Assembly (NCBI GenBank): GCA_012295275.1
Contig: CM022672.1
Coordinates: 21,310,628 to 21,372,627 of the forward strand
Direction: 5' to 3'
Source of the DNA: Chrysomallon squamiferum
Taxonomy: Eukaryota > Mollusca > Gastropoda > Neomphalida > Peltospiridae
Length of the DNA stretch: 62,000 nucleotides
Positions within the stretch are counted from its first letter, which is position 1. Each line of letters starts with the position of its first letter. Positions 61,673 through 62,000 of the stretch are shown here, one piece after another. The notes beneath the pieces were generated by a model. It made no database searches. It was not told where the DNA came from and saw only the letters and a list, made by a program, of their open reading frames with translations. Made by a program: the position numbers and the translations under genes.

Positions 61673-62000
61673 TGAGTAGATTAATTACACTACTCACCAA
61701 ATCACAGCCTCATGACTGACTCGTTAGATTAATCTGAATCCACTCTGATCTGCCAGCATGCGATTACTGTGTTTGATAGTATATAAAAATAGCCTAAAAC
61801 CATCTTATAGACTTGCAACATACTGTATTAATATAGTGTTCCTTACCAAAATTCGTTAATAATAAAACCATAAACTTGTGAGGATACATCATGGAGACCA
61901 AAAATTCATTATTTTCCTACAGTTCGTTTCTTAAATAGAATTTTTTTTTTTTTTATATATATAAAAAGAAGATAGAATAAGTAATTCATTTTAACATCAT
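61590..62000. other. intron sequence at the window edge
   Basis: (AAT)n at 61619-61672 and AT-rich sequence. No further exon recognised before the window ends. Confidence 0.5.

Overview
The window is AT-rich, intron-bearing animal DNA, densely seeded with microsatellites: long (GA)n/(CT)n, (TAA)n/(ATT)n, (ACT)n, (CATA)n and (TG)n arrays plus many poly(A/T) runs. It holds an Emx-type homeobox gene with the classical homeodomain 44/45 intron, and FOXRED1, a nuclear-encoded mitochondrial complex I assembly factor gene. The microsatellite style, compact FOXRED1 introns and a tRNA-like SINE head suggest a lophotrochozoan, possibly a mollusc. That placement is inference and was not tested.

Layout. 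1-9.3 kb: no gene; microsatellites and some unique islands downstream of the homeobox gene. 9.5-20.4 kb, minus strand: an Emx-family gene in three coding exons (20379-19977, 13405-13233, 9663-9499; 246 aa) whose splice phases agree. Its first intron carries two unrelated minisatellites of about 30 bp. 20.4-43.1 kb: a 22.8-kb gap between the divergent start codons of Emx and FOXRED1, with alternating microsatellites and higher-complexity islands. The clearest island is 28.9-29.8 kb. These islands are candidate cis-regulatory elements of the developmental gene. 43.1-48.4 kb, plus strand: FOXRED1 in ten coding exons (487 aa once one surplus C is discounted). As sequenced, a C6 run in exon 2 breaks the frame. 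48.4-51.0 kb: gap between convergent genes, with two identical 14-bp CRE-type palindromes. 51.07-61.6 kb and probably past the right edge, minus strand: an unrecognised protein gene with three supported coding exons (61589-61502, 57240-56263, 51640-51068), 5' end missing.

The three genes share no obvious pathway. Emx should be a nuclear patterning transcription factor and FOXRED1 a mitochondrial housekeeping factor; the third protein is unidentified. I saw no bacterial-type system, CRISPR array, rRNA or intact transposon. The points most worth checking are the FOXRED1 frameshift, the unusual Emx C-terminus, the candidate regulatory islands, the intronic minisatellites, a GC-rich perfect hairpin at 60.8 kb and the unidentified gene.
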